From Bradyrhizobium sp. LMTR 3 (GTDB lineage: Bacteria > Pseudomonadota > Alphaproteobacteria > Rhizobiales > Xanthobacteraceae): DNA of 64,000 nucleotides. Under the pieces are notes generated by a model, which was not told the origin of the DNA, ran no database searches, and saw only the letters and a program-made list of their open reading frames with translations. The DNA lies in the NCBI RefSeq assembly GCF_001693485.1, contig NZ_MAXC01000012.1, forward strand, positions 434,001-498,000. The letters run 5' to 3'. Below are positions 46,904 to 55,854 of this stretch, piece after piece. Within the stretch, counting starts at the first letter, position 1; every line of letters starts with the position of its first letter. The translations under genes were made by a program, and so were the position numbers.

Positions 46904-47005
46904 CCTCATCCTGAGGAGCCCGCGAGAAGCGGGCGTCTCGAAGGATGTAGGCCACAGACGGGGCCTCATGGTTCGAGACGCGCAAGAGCGCTCCTCACCA
47001 TGAGG
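46904..47005. repeat. Palindromic repeat, partner of the copy at 58.1 kb
   Basis: Contains CCTCATCCTGAGGAGCCCGC, GGCGTCTCGAAGGATG, CCTCATGGTTCGAGACGCG and CTCACCATGAGG. Bases 46913-46982 recur inverted at 58130-58199 with two mismatches in 70. Confidence 0.85.
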
Positions 47006-47030
47006 AACATCGAGGGAAAGGATCACCTTC

Positions 47031-47777
47031 ATGAACAAGATCGATCTGAACGGCCGTTGCGCCGTCGTCACCGGCGGGGCGCAGGGTTTTGGCCGCGCGA
47101 TCACCGAGCGCTTCGTCGCATCGGGTGCGAAGGTCGCGATCTGGGATTTTGACCTGCCGCTCGCGGAAAGAACCGCGAAGGAAATCGGCCCGGCGGTATC
47201 CGCCTTCAAGGTCGATGTCTCCGACCTCGCCGCAGTCGAGAAGACCCGCGATGAAACGCTGAAGGCGCTCGGCAGGATCGACATCCTCGTCAACAATGCC
47301 GGCATCGCCGGCATCAACAAGACGGTCTGGGAGACCGACCTCGAGGAATGGCGCAAGGTCCTGCGCATCAATCTCGACGGCCCCTTCATCTGCTGCAAGG
47401 CGGTGGTGCCTGCGATGCTGCAGCAAAAGTACGGCCGCATCGTCAACATCGCCTCGATCGCCGGCAAGGAAGGCAATCCCAACGCGGCGCATTATTCGGC
47501 CTCGAAGGCCGGCCTGATCGCGCTGACCAAGTCGCTCGGCAAGGAGCTCGCGCAGCACGACATCCTCGTCAACGCGGTGACGCCGGCGGCGGCGAAAACC
47601 GCGATCTTCGACCAGCTCACGCAGCAACACATCGATTTCATGCTGTCGAAGATTCCGAAGGGACGGTTTGTGCTGGTGGAAGAACTCGCGGCGATGGTGG
47701 CGTGGCTGGCGTCGGAAGATTGCGCGTTCTCGACGGGCGCGGTGTTCGATATCTCGGGCGGCCGCGCGACGTACTAG
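47031..47777 (+). CDS. SDR-family NAD-dependent dehydrogenase (probable sugar dehydrogenase)
   Basis: A 248-residue classical SDR. The motif is VTGGAQGFG (13-21), NNAG at 88-91, catalytic S142, Y155 and K159 (YSASK), and the end ISGGRATY. Asp39 in IWDFD points to NAD use. In this cluster it could oxidise the imported sugar at C1, or act on the keto-deoxy acid with the preceding SDR. It ends head-on with the DMT transporter gene with a four-base overlap. The assignment to sugars rests on context only. Confidence 0.85.
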   Translation: MNKIDLNGRCAVVTGGAQGFGRAITERFVASGAKVAIWDFDLPLAERTAKEIGPAVSAFKVDVSDLAAVEKTRDETLKALGRIDILVNNAGIAGINKTVWETDLEEWRKVLRINLDGPFICCKAVVPAMLQQKYGRIVNIASIAGKEGNPNAAHYSASKAGLIALTKSLGKELAQHDILVNAVTPAAAKTAIFDQLTQQHIDFMLSKIPKGRFVLVEELAAMVAWLASEDCAFSTGAVFDISGGRATY

Positions 47778-48688
47778 TCAATAGGCACTCGGGACAATCG
47801 CGTTGCCGGTGCAGGAGACCGGCCCGAAGTCGTAGCGATCCAGATGCCAGCGAACACCGCGAGGATGCCGGCAACAAGATTCCAGCGGAGCGGTTCGTCC
47901 AGCAACGCGGCGCCAACGAGCGAGGCGGTGATCGGATTGACGGTGACCGAGATCGCGACGCGGGTCGGCGTTGTGCGCGCCAGCGCGAACGCCCAAAGAT
48001 AAAACGTCAGCGCGCTGCCGAAGGCACCGAGATATATGGCAGCCAGCCATTGCGGGACCTCGAACGCTGCGACGGGCTCAAAACTGCCGCGCCAGTATGA
48101 GATCAGGACAAGACACGCAGCCCCGACGCCCATGGATACGGTCGTGAAGGGAATTGGCCCGGAGCGAGCAATGAACGGCTTGGACCAGATGCTGTAGAGC
48201 GCCATGCACAGGGCCGCGGCGACCATCAGCAAATCGCCGCGCCAGGCCCCCGGCGGCGCGGAAGCAAGGTTGGACAGAAGCGCCAGGGCGACCCCAAGCG
48301 TTGCGATCACGACGCCGATCGATTTGCGTACCGTAAGGGCCTCGCTGTCGAGCGCCGCTCCCACCACCATCGTCAGCAACGGAAGCGTCGACAAGGCAAG
48401 AGCGCCCCGCGCCGCTGTCGTGAAAATCAGAGACGCATTGAACAAGATCGGGAACAGGGCGAAGTACAGCACACCCAACCCGGCAACGCTCAACCAGTCG
48501 GGACGCCGCGGCCACTGCGCGCCTGGCAGAAAGGCCACCGGCAACAACAACAGAAAGCCGATGCCGAACCGAAACGAACCGATCGCCAGCGGATCAACCG
48601 CATTCACCAGATAGCGCGTTGCCCCGATCGAAGTCCCGCCCAGCCCGCTCGATAGGACTGCCGCCAACACGCCCCATGTCTCGCTCAT
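47774..48688 (-). CDS. DMT-superfamily (EamA) transporter
   Basis: A 304-residue membrane protein with two EamA repeats and about ten membrane segments, starting MSETWGVLAAVLSSGLGG. The second repeat is marked by LMVAAALCMALYSIWSKPFI and LYLGAFGS-like sequence, ending VAGILAVFAGIWIA. Such proteins usually export amino acids or metabolites. The ATG at 48688 is chosen. It is divergent from a LysR regulator 92 bases away, the common transporter/regulator arrangement. The substrate is unknown. Confidence 0.88.
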   Translation of the reverse strand: MSETWGVLAAVLSSGLGGTSIGATRYLVNAVDPLAIGSFRFGIGFLLLLPVAFLPGAQWPRRPDWLSVAGLGVLYFALFPILFNASLIFTTAARGALALSTLPLLTMVVGAALDSEALTVRKSIGVVIATLGVALALLSNLASAPPGAWRGDLLMVAAALCMALYSIWSKPFIARSGPIPFTTVSMGVGAACLVLISYWRGSFEPVAAFEVPQWLAAIYLGAFGSALTFYLWAFALARTTPTRVAISVTVNPITASLVGAALLDEPLRWNLVAGILAVFAGIWIATTSGRSPAPATRLSRVPID

Positions 48689-48707
48689 ACACTTTCCCCC
48701 CTTCCAG

Positions 48708-48719
48708 CTTGCGTGCAAG
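48708..48719. promoter_or_regulatory. Candidate LysR-type operator
   Basis: The perfect dyad CTTGC-GT-GCAAG lies midway between the divergent transporter and lysR-like genes, next to AT-rich sequence, as expected for a LysR-type control site. Confidence 0.4.
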
Positions 48720-48780
48720 GTAGGGAGGGTTTAGTAATCAAGAAATGGAATTTGCATGATAGAGGAAATAACGTTCGGTT

Positions 48781-49692
48781 ATGAGCGCACCCGTCCTCGA
48801 TCCGGATCTCTTGAAGGCCTTCGTGGCGGTGGCCGACAGCCGCTCGTTCACGCGCGCGGCTACCCAACTTAATCGGACCCAATCCGCGGTTAGCATGCAG
48901 ATCAAGCGCCTGGAGGAACGCCTCGGCGTCGAACTGTTCAATCGCACCAAAGCCAATGTCGATTTGAGTTCCGCAGGCGAAGGGTTGCTCGGATACGCAA
49001 GGCGCATCCTGACGCTAAACGACGAGGCTGTCGGCAAGCTGCGGGAACGCAAGATCGAAGGCGTTGTGCGCCTGGGCGTAATGGACGACTACGGAACCTT
49101 GATCGTTCCGCCCGTGCTGGCGAGCTTTGCCGCCTGTTACCCACTGGTCCATGTCGAGATGGAGATAGGGCTCACCTCTTCCATGCCCGCGCGCCTCGGC
49201 AAAGCCTATGACCTCGTCATTGCGATGCACCCGGAGGGGCATGGCGAGGGTGAATTCCTGCGCCGCGAACAGGCTGCCTGGGCCACCGGTGCGTTTCACC
49301 CCGTTGAGCAGCAGAATCCGTTGCCGCTTGCGCTTTATCCGCAGGGCTGCCTGTTCCGAAAATGGGCAATTGAGGCACTGGATGCCGCCAAGCGGCCCTG
49401 GCGGTTGGCTTTCGTCAGCCACAGCCTTGCGGCCGTCGAGTCGGTTGCGGCGCAGGGGCTTGCGGTGACGATCGTAAAGGCAGGTACATTTCCGCCGAAG
49501 CTGCGTCCCTTGTCAGAGCGCGACGGCATGCCGCGACTGCCGGCCGCGGACATTTGCCTGCATCGCACCGCGAATCTATCACGGGCGGGCGCGCTGCTCG
49601 CGGATCACTTGCGCTCGACCATCTCAAACCATCTTGATGAAGTTTCGGTGCGGCGTGCAACGCGCGACGCCATTCCGATCGCCTTCAACTGA
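48781..49692 (+). CDS. LysR-family transcriptional regulator
   Basis: A 303-residue LysR regulator. The winged helix is LKAFVAVADSRSFTRAATQL, followed by TQSAVSMQIKRLEERLGVEL (about 10-55); the effector domain starts VVRLGVMDDYGTLIVPPVLA. It is divergent from the DMT transporter and probably controls it. The site-2 protease gene starts ten bases after its stop. No effector can be named. Confidence 0.9.
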   Translation: MSAPVLDPDLLKAFVAVADSRSFTRAATQLNRTQSAVSMQIKRLEERLGVELFNRTKANVDLSSAGEGLLGYARRILTLNDEAVGKLRERKIEGVVRLGVMDDYGTLIVPPVLASFAACYPLVHVEMEIGLTSSMPARLGKAYDLVIAMHPEGHGEGEFLRREQAAWATGAFHPVEQQNPLPLALYPQGCLFRKWAIEALDAAKRPWRLAFVSHSLAAVESVAAQGLAVTIVKAGTFPPKLRPLSERDGMPRLPAADICLHRTANLSRAGALLADHLRSTISNHLDEVSVRRATRDAIPIAFN

Positions 49693-49702
49693 GCGGTATC
49701 TC

Positions 49703-50383
49703 GTGAACATTTCATTGTATGCCATCTCCGTCTGGGTGCTCCCGCTCCTGATCGCGATCACCTTCCATGAGGCCGCCCACGCCTTCGTGGCATACCGCCT
49801 CGGGGACAACACCGCCTGGCAGCTCGGCCGCGTCAGCTTCAACCCCTTCAAGCATATCGATCCCTTTGGCACCGTCATTCTCCCCGGCGTTCTGCTGCTG
49901 TCGCATTCGCCGTTCGTGTTTGGTTATGCCAAGCCGGTCCCGGTGAATTTCCGGAACCTGAACCATCCCCGGCTCGACATGGTCTGGGTGGCGCTGGCCG
50001 GCCCCGCCACCAACATCGCCTTGGCGCTTGTCACGGCTTTGGCCTTCCACGCCCTGCCTCTGGTGCCGGCGGAAGCCGCCAAATGGACGGCGGACAACCT
50101 CAAAAACGCCTTCCTGATCAATATCGTGCTGGCGATTTTCAACATGATGCCGATCCCGCCGCTGGACGGTGGCCGGGTCGCCGTCGGACTCTTGCCGCGG
50201 GTGCTGGCTTACCCGCTGTCGCGGCTGGAACCGTATGGGATGCTGATTTTGATCGGCCTTCTGATCCTGCTTCCTATCATCGGCGCGCAGCTCGGCCTAA
50301 ATCTTGATGTTATTTCGGCGATACTGCGGACACTGACCGGTTATGTGATCAACGCGCTTCTCTTCATCACCGGCAACGCTTAA
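49703..50383 (+). CDS. Site-2 protease family (M50) zinc metalloprotease
   Basis: A 226-residue membrane protein of the small M50 class without PDZ or CBS domains. The zinc motif HEAAH lies at residues 22-26 in the first half, and the third ligand D155 is in MMPIPPLDGGR. Several hydrophobic segments surround these, so the active site is within the membrane. The GTG at 49703 fits the fold best; an ATG at 49634 would overlap the LysR gene. It probably cleaves membrane proteins, target unknown. The next gene encodes a tail-anchored protein. Confidence 0.88.
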   Translation: MNISLYAISVWVLPLLIAITFHEAAHAFVAYRLGDNTAWQLGRVSFNPFKHIDPFGTVILPGVLLLSHSPFVFGYAKPVPVNFRNLNHPRLDMVWVALAGPATNIALALVTALAFHALPLVPAEAAKWTADNLKNAFLINIVLAIFNMMPIPPLDGGRVAVGLLPRVLAYPLSRLEPYGMLILIGLLILLPIIGAQLGLNLDVISAILRTLTGYVINALLFITGNA

Positions 50384-50417
50384 GTTAGAATAATTCAGGG
50401 AAGAACCGACCGGGGCC

Positions 50418-50852
50418 ATGGCGACAAAAGCTGCCGACATGTTGATCGCACGACGCGCCGACACCCGCGCGAGGGCAGATTTTGCAACATGGAAAATGCT
50501 GGCCAAGCTCAACGGCTTCACCGCCCTGCCCGCTGAAGCGCAAAACTTTCTTGAAGGCTACAGGCAGTTGCTCCTTGCGAGGATGACCGAGGCGGACGCT
50601 TCCGAGGCCACCATCCAGCTCATGTACAAGAGCTACTATGCGGAGATGGGCGGCTCCGGAACGCCACCCGAGATTCCTTCGCGCGCGAGCGAGCCGGCCA
50701 CTGATAGCGGCAACGTCACCGCGTTTCGCCGCCCGCCCGCCCGGCCGAAACAGGCTGTCTCGGGACCGGCGGCAAAACCGCGGCTGCCGGTGGCACTGAT
50801 TTTCATCTGCCTCGCCATCGTCTACGTCAGCATCCGCTACTTCTGGCGCTGA
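50418..50852 (+). CDS. Hypothetical protein with C-terminal membrane anchor
   Basis: A 144-residue protein of no recognised family. The N-terminal 75 residues are helical and charged (TWKMLAKLNGFTALPAEAQN, then FLEGYRQLLLARMTEADASE), a proline-rich linker follows (about 82-125), and the last 20 residues form one hydrophobic segment (LPVALIFICLAIVYVSIRYF) ending in RYFWR. This is a tail-anchored layout with the body in the cytoplasm. It starts 35 bases after the site-2 protease gene, so it may be a partner or substrate. Confidence 0.75.
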   Translation: MATKAADMLIARRADTRARADFATWKMLAKLNGFTALPAEAQNFLEGYRQLLLARMTEADASEATIQLMYKSYYAEMGGSGTPPEIPSRASEPATDSGNVTAFRRPPARPKQAVSGPAAKPRLPVALIFICLAIVYVSIRYFWR

Positions 50853-50946
50853 GCTTCCAACGAAATGATTGCGTCGGCCGCGCTGGATTGACGCGGCGAT
50901 CATGGCGCCGAATGTCCCTGTCCCGTTTGGAGAGAGGCCGCGGCCT

Positions 50947-51855
50947 TCACGGCCACGCCGCGTAGGACGGACCGCTGCGTGCGTGCTCCAGTCGGATCTG
51001 CCGGCGATAGCTGCCCGGTGAGGCGCCGCAATACTTGCGGAAGAAGCGATTGAAATAGGCGGGATCGCGGAAGCCCAAGCCATATCCGATCTGCTCGACC
51101 GGAAGATCGAGCTGCTGCAGACGCGTGCAGGCTTCGCGCACCAGGCGCTCGTGGACGATCGCGCGCGGGCCGCAGTTTTTCTCCCGCTGGCAATGGGCGT
51201 GCAGCTTGTCGGACGTGACGCCGAGCGCGTCCGCATAGCGCGCCACCGGCCAGCCGTCGCGGTAATGCAGTTCGACCATTTGCAGGAAATTGCCGACCAA
51301 CGCAGGACCGCCACGCGCTGCAACCTCGTGACGCTCATCATGCGAGGCGCTGAGCCGGCAGAGTTGCAGACACAGCAACAGCAGATGTGAGGCGATCAGC
51401 GTCGCGCCGCCAAAGCCGGGCGCGCGCAACTCCGCCACGATCGCGCGGCAGGATTCGGCGATCGTGTCGAGATGCGGAGGAAGCGTCTCGCCGGCAACCA
51501 GCGCAACGCGCTCGGTGGTTCTGCGCAGATGCAGCGCCTCGGCACTGCCCGCGATAATCTTGATCAGGAAGGCATCGTCTACCGACAACAGGAAGCCACG
51601 CGCGCCGGGACCAACGTGCAGCGCTGCGTCGGTGCTGCCAGGCAGCCAGAGCAGCGCCGGCGCTTCGAGCGCGACACCGGTTCCGTGCCACGAAGCCCGG
51701 CCGCGGTCCGATTGCAGCAACAAGAGATGCGCCCGGCGCTCCGCCTTCTGGCGGATAACCCACGATCGAACCGCCAGGGCGGCCGAAAAAGCCTCCGCAC
51801 GTACCGCCAGCGCGACGCCGACCGGCAGTCCGTTCAGCCCTGGTGATGCCGACAT
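50947..51855 (-). CDS. AraC-family transcriptional regulator
   Basis: A 302-residue regulator. The N-terminal cupin-like effector part (about 15-170) is followed by the double helix-turn-helix: DGWPVARYADALGVTSDKLH, then LPVEQIGYGLGFRDPAYFNR, and RKYCGASPGSYRRQ, a standard AraC ending. The ATG at 51855 is used; a TTG two codons earlier is possible. It is divergent from the Liv-type operon that ends in an aldehyde dehydrogenase and likely activates it. The inducer may be an aromatic or aliphatic carboxylate. Confidence 0.9.
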   Translation of the reverse strand: MSASPGLNGLPVGVALAVRAEAFSAALAVRSWVIRQKAERRAHLLLLQSDRGRASWHGTGVALEAPALLWLPGSTDAALHVGPGARGFLLSVDDAFLIKIIAGSAEALHLRRTTERVALVAGETLPPHLDTIAESCRAIVAELRAPGFGGATLIASHLLLLCLQLCRLSASHDERHEVAARGGPALVGNFLQMVELHYRDGWPVARYADALGVTSDKLHAHCQREKNCGPRAIVHERLVREACTRLQQLDLPVEQIGYGLGFRDPAYFNRFFRKYCGASPGSYRRQIRLEHARSGPSYAAWP

Positions 51856-52040
51856 GCCCAAATCTCTTAAGTAATTCGCTCCTGAGACAATCCGCCGCCA
51901 GTGAAGCGGAAGATTTGCCAGAAAAGTACAATCTTTCCCCGGCTTCGTCCAATTCCAAGCTTCCGGTAACCTCCCCTAACGTCAGGGCGATCACGAGCGC
52001 CAGTTCAATGGCGCCGGTCGACGCACCCTGGGAGGATAAG

Positions 52041-53267
52041 ATGACGACATTCCTGACACGGCGCACCGCCCTGCTGGCGGCCGCCACCTGCGCCGCTACG
52101 CTCGGCCTGACCGCCATCGCCGAGGCGCAAACCTCGATCAAGATCGGCTACGCGATTTCGCGCACCGGCCCCAACACCGGAGGCGCCGCGGTTACCACCA
52201 TTCCCAACTACGAATTGTGGGTGAAGGAGGTAAATGCCGCCGGTGGCATCAAGCTCGGCGACAAGCGCGTCCCGATCGAGGTCGTGCAGTATGATGACCG
52301 CTCCAATGCCGAAGAGGCGGTGCGCGCGCTCGAGCGGCTGATCAACCAGGACAAGGTCGATTTCATCCTGCCGCCTTGGGGCACCGGCCTCAATTTGGCG
52401 GTTGGTCCGACGCTCAATCGCGAAGGCTATCCGCACCTCGCCGCCACAGCCGTGACCGATCGCGCGCCCGAACTCGCCAAGCGCTGGCCCAACAGTTTCT
52501 GGCTGCTCGGCACCAGCGCGGACGCCGCAAAAACGCTGGTCGAATTGCTGAACAAATTGCGCGACGAAAAGAAGATCGGCGACACCGTGGCGATGGTCAG
52601 CATTGCCGACGGATTCGGGATCGATCTGTCGTCGGCGGCACGGCCGGCACTCACCAACGCGAAGTTCAAGCTCGCCTACGACAAGAGCTATCCGATCGGC
52701 ACGCAGGATCTGGCGCCGATCGTGAACGAGATCAAGGCGCTCAACCCGGATGTCTTCATTGCCTTCAGCTATCCGCCGGATACGTTGGCGCTGACCGAGC
52801 AATCGCGGATCGCAGGCCTCAATCCGAAGGTTTTCTATACCGGGGTCGGCACCGCCTTCCCGCTCTATCGGCAAAAATTCGGCAAGAACACCGAAGGCGT
52901 AATGGGCATCGGCGGCTGGAGCGGCGACAGTCCGGCGATCAAGGACTATCTCGCCCGCCACAAGGCAGCCGCCGCCAACGGGGCGGAGCCGGACCGCTGG
53001 GCGAGCGCGGTCACTTATGCCAGCCTGCAGATGCTGCAACAGGCGATCGAGCGCGTCGGCAAGATCGACCGCGCCGCCGTGATCAAGGATCTGCAGACCG
53101 GCACGTTCGACACCGTGATCGGCAAGGTCAAGCTCGAGAACAACATGCCCACGCGGTACTGGTGGGTCGGCCAGTGGCAGGGCGGCGAGTTCTATGGCAT
53201 CGCACCGGCGAAGAACGAAGGCGCGCGCACCGCGATCGTCCCGAAGCCGGCGTGGGTGGCGCCGTAA
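52041..53267 (+). CDS. Branched-chain amino acid-type ABC transporter substrate-binding protein
   Basis: A 408-residue periplasmic protein of the LivJ type. The signal peptide is MTTFLTRRTALLAAATCAAT with cleavage after AEA (about residue 29); the twin arginine makes Tat export possible. The mature start IKIGYAISRTGPNTGGAAV is the family's lobe 1. In alphaproteobacteria such proteins bind diverse ligands, including aromatic acids. GGAGGATAAG precedes the ATG at 52041. It is the first gene of a five-gene importer followed by an aldehyde dehydrogenase. Confidence 0.92.
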   Translation: MTTFLTRRTALLAAATCAATLGLTAIAEAQTSIKIGYAISRTGPNTGGAAVTTIPNYELWVKEVNAAGGIKLGDKRVPIEVVQYDDRSNAEEAVRALERLINQDKVDFILPPWGTGLNLAVGPTLNREGYPHLAATAVTDRAPELAKRWPNSFWLLGTSADAAKTLVELLNKLRDEKKIGDTVAMVSIADGFGIDLSSAARPALTNAKFKLAYDKSYPIGTQDLAPIVNEIKALNPDVFIAFSYPPDTLALTEQSRIAGLNPKVFYTGVGTAFPLYRQKFGKNTEGVMGIGGWSGDSPAIKDYLARHKAAAANGAEPDRWASAVTYASLQMLQQAIERVGKIDRAAVIKDLQTGTFDTVIGKVKLENNMPTRYWWVGQWQGGEFYGIAPAKNEGARTAIVPKPAWVAP

Positions 53268-53297
53268 CGTCAAGATAAAGACGCGGCCAGCACGCCA

Positions 53298-54167
53298 ATG
53301 ACCAACGCCATTCTGACCGGCCTGATGCTGGGCGGCATGTATGCGCTCATCGCCATGGGGCTCACGCTCCAGTACGGCGTTGCGCGCATCATGAACCTCT
53401 CCTACGGCGAGTTCCTGATCGCCGCCGCCTTTGCATCGCACTGGCTGTTCACGGGCTGGGCGATCAGTCCGTTTGTCGGACTGGCGCTGGTCGTCCCGCT
53501 CGCCTTCGTGCTGAACTTTGCAATCTACAAACTGCTGCTGACGCCGTTGGTGCGACGCGCGCCCAACCGAGACGCGCTCGAGGTCGATAGCATTCTCGCA
53601 ACCTTCGGTCTCACCTTCATCATTCAGGGCTCGATGCTCGCGTTGTTCGGCGGCGCCTATTACAGCTATTCGTTCCTCGCCTTCCCGGTGCAGTTTCTCG
53701 GCGAGACGGTCGCTGCCAACCGCCTTGCCGCGCTCGGCATCACCATCCTGCTCGGTCTGGCGCTGTATGCCGCGCTGACGCGGACCCGCGCCGGCACGGC
53801 GGTACGCGCCGTCGCCGTCGATCCTTTCGCCGCCCAGCTTGTCGCCATCAATGTGCCGCAGGCCTCGGCCCTGACATTTGCATTGGGTGGGGCGCTGGTC
53901 GCCGCCGCCGGAGTCTTGGTCAGCACCTTTCTCACCTTCAGCGCGTCATCCGGCGTCGTCTTCACGATGAAGGCCTTGATCGTCGTCGTGATGGGCGGCG
54001 TCGGCAACATGCTGGGCTGCCTGGTCGCAGGCCTGGCGCTTGGTCTCAGCGAGGCGCTGGTTGCCTCCTATGTCGATCCCGGGCTCACGCTTGCAGTCAA
54101 TTTCGCACTGTTTCTCGCCGTGCTGCTGGTGAAGCCCGCCGGCCTGTTTGGCAGGGCGACGCGATGA
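53298..54167 (+). CDS. Branched-chain amino acid-type ABC permease, LivH-like
   Basis: A 289-residue inner-membrane permease with about eight hydrophobic segments. The beginning ILTGLMLGGMYALIAMGLTL and YGVARIMNLSYGEFLIAAAF are characteristic of LivH, and the conserved loop VRAVAVDPFAAQLVAINVPQ contacts the ATPase. It starts 30 bases after the binding-protein gene and overlaps livM by four bases. Confidence 0.92.
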   Translation: MTNAILTGLMLGGMYALIAMGLTLQYGVARIMNLSYGEFLIAAAFASHWLFTGWAISPFVGLALVVPLAFVLNFAIYKLLLTPLVRRAPNRDALEVDSILATFGLTFIIQGSMLALFGGAYYSYSFLAFPVQFLGETVAANRLAALGITILLGLALYAALTRTRAGTAVRAVAVDPFAAQLVAINVPQASALTFALGGALVAAAGVLVSTFLTFSASSGVVFTMKALIVVVMGGVGNMLGCLVAGLALGLSEALVASYVDPGLTLAVNFALFLAVLLVKPAGLFGRATR

Positions 54168-55108
54168 CCGCGCGTGTCGCCGGCTTCGGTGCCGCAGCGC
54201 TCACAGCGCTTGCGCTGCTGGCGCTCGTTCCGCGCCTCGGCAATGCCTACTACCTCGCGCTCGCCATCAGCCTTTTGCAATATACCGTGCTGGCGACGGC
54301 CTGGGGCATGTTCTCTGGGCCCACCCGCTACGTCTCATTGGCAACCACCGCCTTTTTCGGTGTCGGCGCCTATACCGTTGCCGTGCTCGGCGAGATATTG
54401 CCATGGCCGCTCGTGCTGCTCATCGCAGCGGCGCTCGGCGCCATTGTGGCTGGCATCGTTGGGCTCTCGACGCTGCGCTTGAGCGGCGTCTACTTCGTCA
54501 TCTTCACCTTTGGATTGACCGAACTGATCCGCCAACTCGTGGTCTGGTTCGAGGTCAACAAGTCGCGCGTGCTCGGGCGCTACGTCTTCGTCGACATCAC
54601 ACAAGCCGATATTTACTGGCAATTGCTGGCGCTCACGGCCGCCGTATTCCTGCTGGGCTGGCTGATCGCGCGCTCGCGCCTCGGCTTTGCGCTGCGGGTG
54701 ATCGGCGAAGACGAGACCGTCGCCAAACATTGCGGGATCAACACCACCTTTGCCAAGGTCGCCCTGTTCACGATCAGCGCCACGGTCATGACGCTGGTCG
54801 GCGCCATCATGGCGCCGCGCTGGACCTATATCGAACCGTCGATCGCCTTCAATTCGATGATCTCGTTTCAGGTGTTGATCATGGCGCTGCTCGGCGGCGC
54901 GCACCGGCTGTGGGGGCCGGTACTTGGCGCCGTGCCGCTAACGCTCCTGTTCGAACTGCTGAGTGCGCGGTTTCCGAACACGTTCACGATCATCCTCGGC
55001 TGCATCTTCCTGCTGATCGTCTACATGCTGCCGCGGGGCGTCGCGGGATTGTTGGAAAAGCTATCGACGACGGCGGGCGGCAAAACCAGGCAACGGGCAA
55101 CCGCATGA
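54164..55108 (+). CDS. Branched-chain amino acid-type ABC permease, LivM-like
   Basis: A 314-residue permease paired with the LivH-like protein. The loop FALRVIGEDETVAKHCGINT is the ATPase-coupling segment of this family, and LLGGAHRLWGPVLGAVPLTL lies near the end. The tail is basic. Its ATG overlaps the preceding stop and its stop overlaps the next ATG, each by four bases, so translation is coupled throughout. A longer frame beginning at 54148 across this gene is a shadow of it. Confidence 0.92.
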   Translation: MTARVAGFGAAALTALALLALVPRLGNAYYLALAISLLQYTVLATAWGMFSGPTRYVSLATTAFFGVGAYTVAVLGEILPWPLVLLIAAALGAIVAGIVGLSTLRLSGVYFVIFTFGLTELIRQLVVWFEVNKSRVLGRYVFVDITQADIYWQLLALTAAVFLLGWLIARSRLGFALRVIGEDETVAKHCGINTTFAKVALFTISATVMTLVGAIMAPRWTYIEPSIAFNSMISFQVLIMALLGGAHRLWGPVLGAVPLTLLFELLSARFPNTFTIILGCIFLLIVYMLPRGVAGLLEKLSTTAGGKTRQRATA

Positions 55109-55854
55109 GCCAGGGCAGCGGAACACCCGTGCTGACGATCAACGGGTTGCGGCGCGCGTTCGGCGGGCTCGTCGCGGTCAACGACCTCAGCTTCGCGGTC
55201 GCCCAGGGCGAAATCATGGGCCTGCTCGGCCCCAACGGGTCGGGCAAGACGACGGCGCTCAATCTGATCTCGGGCGTGCTGCGCCCCGATGCCGGCACCA
55301 TCCGCCTGATGGGCCAGAACATCGCGGGCCTTGCGTCGTACCGGATCGCGCGGCTCGGCCTTGCCCGGACGTTCCAGCTCGTCCGCGTGCTCGACGGCAT
55401 GGATTGCCGCGAGAACATCAAGGCGGGATTGGCGTTTCAGCGGCCTCACTTGTCCGCGGCCGACGCCGAGGTTCGGATCGGCGCCCTGCTCGACCGCGTC
55501 GGTCTTGCTGGGCACGACCGGCGCCCGGCAGCCGACCTGACCTATATCGACCGCAAGCGCCTGGAACTCGCACGCGCCCTCGCGGCAAAGCCGCGACTGC
55601 TGCTGCTCGACGAATGGCTCGCCGGACTTAATCCATCCGAGCTTGCGATCGGCATCGACCTGATCCGGTCATTGCGGGCTGACGGCATCACCATCGTGCT
55701 GGTCGAGCATGTGATGAGTGCGGTTCGCGCGCTGTGCGACCGCTGCATCGTCATGAGCAGCGGCCGCAAGATCGCCGAAGGCGCGACCGCGGACGTGCTG
55801 AGCGATGCGGCCGTCGTGAAGGCCTATCTTGGCGGGGTAGCCGCCGATGCTTGA
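55105..55854 (+). CDS. Branched-chain amino acid-type ABC ATPase, LivG-like, with variant signature
   Basis: A 249-residue ATPase. Walker A is GPNGSGKTT and the switch histidine VEHVMSAV, both normal. The signature is divergent: LTYIDRKRLELARAL in place of LSYGQQRRLEIARAL, and Walker B reads LLLLDEWLAGLNP with tryptophan instead of proline. Such variants exist in a LivG subgroup, so this is not decay. It starts inside the end of the LivM-like gene by four bases and overlaps the LivF-like gene by eight. Confidence 0.9.
   Translation: MSQGSGTPVLTINGLRRAFGGLVAVNDLSFAVAQGEIMGLLGPNGSGKTTALNLISGVLRPDAGTIRLMGQNIAGLASYRIARLGLARTFQLVRVLDGMDCRENIKAGLAFQRPHLSAADAEVRIGALLDRVGLAGHDRRPAADLTYIDRKRLELARALAAKPRLLLLDEWLAGLNPSELAIGIDLIRSLRADGITIVLVEHVMSAVRALCDRCIVMSSGRKIAEGATADVLSDAAVVKAYLGGVAADA

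Noticed and set aside
54148..55854. 568-residue plus-strand open frame suggesting a permease-ATPase fusion
   Set aside because: The first 319 codons are an out-of-frame reading of the LivM-like gene; the ATPase has its own ATG at 55105, within the usual four-base overlap.
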